Shown in pieces: positions 62,770 to 64,000 of a stretch of DNA of 64,000 bases (the first letter of the stretch is position 1; each line of letters begins with the position of its first letter). The position numbers and the translations under genes are program-made. The notes under the pieces are model-generated. The model was not told where the DNA came from, searched no databases, and saw only the letters and a program-made list of their open reading frames with translations. The stretch is from a virus: IMG/VR virus record IMGVR_UViG_3300021057_000274, positions 124,001 through 188,000 of that record; one strand, given 5' to 3'.

Positions 62770-64000
62770 CAGCTCGGGATCGTGATCTGGAGGTTCTTCG
62801 TCACGTTGAACTCGTGATAATTGAGCTTCGCTACGGCGATGATCGCGTGATCGTTGGGTGACGAAAAGACCTCCAAGCCGAGCACCGTAACGCGAGGATC
62901 TCGATCAAAGACTTGCTGCAGGTCTTCTCGAATCACTGCTAGAGTCTGAGCGTCGATCGGCTCAAACATGCTGCTTGGAATTCGTGTGCCGAAGCTGTCA
63001 ACCATGCGAAGCCTCTCACCGCGCATCGTGAGGATCTCGTTGAGCAGATCCTCCTCGACGCACTTGACGTTGTAGATCTCGAAGGTACCTCCCTGCTCCT
63101 CGTAGTTGCGAGTTGTATGGCCCTTGTAGAACTTCGTGAAGGTACCGATGTTTCGAGGTGCCGGAAGGACGGGCTGATTGATGACGGCCACGAGAGGATC
63201 CGTGGTCGTCCCGATCGGAGCAAATTGAGGAGTAGCTCCACCGCGAATGATCGAGCCGATGATGATTGGGGTGCATGCGACCGTGCCGCTTGAGGCCGCG
63301 AGAGCGTTCGAGACGCCGAGCACGCTCGAGGGATTCTCGACGAGCGAGAAGCCAGCCGTCGTCGCCGTCGCGGTGAGCTGACCGTTGACGATCGCCATGC
63401 TTGTGATCGTCGCTGGAGCACCCATGCGAGCGATCGCTTCGGCGACGCCAGCAGCTGAAACGGTGACCTCGGCGAGCGCGTTCGACGAGCTAGCGACCGT
63501 CGCCGCCGCTGAGGCAGCAGCTATGGCTCCAGCGAGAGCGGTCGACGTTGCGCCAGCGGAGGTAGCAGCTATGGCTCCAGCGAGAGCGGTCGACGTTGCG
63601 CCAGCGGTCGCCGTCGCGGTCATTCCTGCCAAGCCAGTTACGGATGCGACGGCGGTCGAGCTGCCTGTGAGGTGAGCCGTCGCGTTGAGAACACCGTTAA
63701 CTGAGGCGGCACCTGTAGACGTCGCCGTCGCGGCCATGAGAGCGTTGACTTGCGCTTGTCCGGCGGCGGTCGCTTGCGCTCCAGAGAGCGACCCGGCGGT
63801 CGCAACTCCTGCGGCGGTGAACGTGGATCCTGCTAGAGCGCTGACGGTCGCAGAGGCCGAGGTAGAGGCCGTCATTCCTGCGAGAGCCGACGCGACAGCA
63901 GATCCCGCGGCGAGGAACGTAGCGCCAGCTAGCGCTGAGGTTGTAGCTACACCGTTGCCGTTCGTGAGGAGAGCCCCAGCGAGGGCTTGGACGATCGCTG
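62769..64000 (-). CDS. 25: gp25-like baseplate protein with long Ala-rich N-terminus, 5'-truncated by window
   Basis: The frame stays open past 63875 to the window end, so the 5' end is missing. The last 130 residues resemble T4 gp25 (baseplate wedge, lysozyme-like fold): FTKFYKGHTTRNYEEQGGTF, VEEDLLNEILTMRGERLRMV, RIPSSMFEPIDAQTLAVIRE and IAVAKLNYHEFNVTKNLQIT. Before this lie at least 280 residues of Ala/Thr/Ser/Gly repeats with many ALAG units. T4 gp25 is only 132 residues, so this is a fusion to an extended low-complexity domain. Confidence 0.75.
   Translation of the reverse strand, partial: AIVQALAGALLTNGNGVATTSALAGATFLAAGSAVASALAGMTASTSASATVSALAGSTFTAAGVATAGSLSGAQATAAGQAQVNALMAATATSTGAASVNGVLNATAHLTGSSTAVASVTGLAGMTATATAGATSTALAGAIAATSAGATSTALAGAIAAASAAATVASSSNALAEVTVSAAGVAEAIARMGAPATITSMAIVNGQLTATATTAGFSLVENPSSVLGVSNALAASSGTVACTPIIIGSIIRGGATPQFAPIGTTTDPLVAVINQPVLPAPRNIGTFTKFYKGHTTRNYEEQGGTFEIYNVKCVEEDLLNEILTMRGERLRMVDSFGTRIPSSMFEPIDAQTLAVIREDLQQVFDRDPRVTVLGLEVFSSPNDHAIIAVAKLNYHEFNVTKNLQITIPS
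63516..63607 (-). repeat. 48-bp tandem duplication in the Ala-rich region
   Basis: A 44-base stretch beginning AGCAGCTATGGCTCCAGCGA (plus strand) occurs at 63516-63559 and again at 63564-63607, giving a period of 48 bases, or 16 residues. This shows recent expansion of the repeat region. Confidence 0.9.

Noticed and set aside
1-64000. tRNA, rRNA or riboswitch genes
   Set aside because: The gaps between genes are too small or show no cloverleaf or conserved aptamer sequence.

Overview
This window is a 64 kb piece of a large, lytic, contractile-tailed phage of the T4 superfamily. The replication set is T4-like: family B DNA polymerase, a gp45-like sliding clamp, gp61-like primase, gp41-like helicase, RNase H/FEN-type 5' nuclease and a DsbA-like protein. 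Baseplate wedge proteins resembling gp6 and gp25 are also present, along with long tail fibres. A late-promoter-like motif, NNTAAATA followed by G or C, recurs. Terminase, portal and major capsid genes lie outside the window. I saw no tRNA genes and no CRISPR array. The DNA looks GC-rich and GATC-rich. The host is probably a proteobacterium: a Bug/TctC-type periplasmic binding protein, two GcrA-like DNA-binding proteins and a lysis set with two-component spanins all point there, but nothing fixes the genus.

Layout. 0-3.6 kb: small proteins, a macro-domain protein, a candidate prohead core protein and a proteasome-like Ntn hydrolase. 3.6-8.8 kb: PhoH, a DnaQ-like exonuclease and a string of tightly coupled small membrane proteins that includes an exported phospholipase D-family nuclease. 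8.8-25 kb: the replication and nucleotide region, with a structural gene, the DsbA-like gene, polymerase, methyltransferase, Nudix, clamp, 5' nuclease, transglycosylase, primase, an antisense HNH endonuclease, helicase and DnaJ. 25-32.2 kb: one late transcription unit holding a nucleotidyltransferase/ligase, a PD-(D/E)XK nuclease and a RimK-type ATP-grasp ligase fused to a RimB-type protease, together with unknown proteins. 32.2-33.8 kb: an oxygenase-like protein and an RF1-like release factor interrupted by an in-frame UGA. At 33.75 kb the coding strand switches. 33.8-64 kb (minus strand): holin and spanins, two paralogous tail-fibre genes, a cargo cassette between them (three PP-loop ATPases, TctC, a glycine-rich adhesin), then baseplate and tail genes up to a gp25-like protein with a long Ala-rich N-terminus cut by the window edge.

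The main observations beyond family assignment are these. (1) Nine of thirteen late-type motifs sit only 4-8 nt before a start codon and lack a Shine-Dalgarno sequence, which predicts leaderless late mRNAs. Three of the four motifs farther away are followed by a clear Shine-Dalgarno. (2) The release-factor gene carries an in-frame UGA. (3) A ligase/RimK-RimB/nuclease late unit has no obvious described role. (4) A low-GC cargo cassette carrying a nutrient-binding protein and PP-loop enzymes is bracketed by homologous fibre genes. All family assignments come from reading motifs in the translations; no database search was run.
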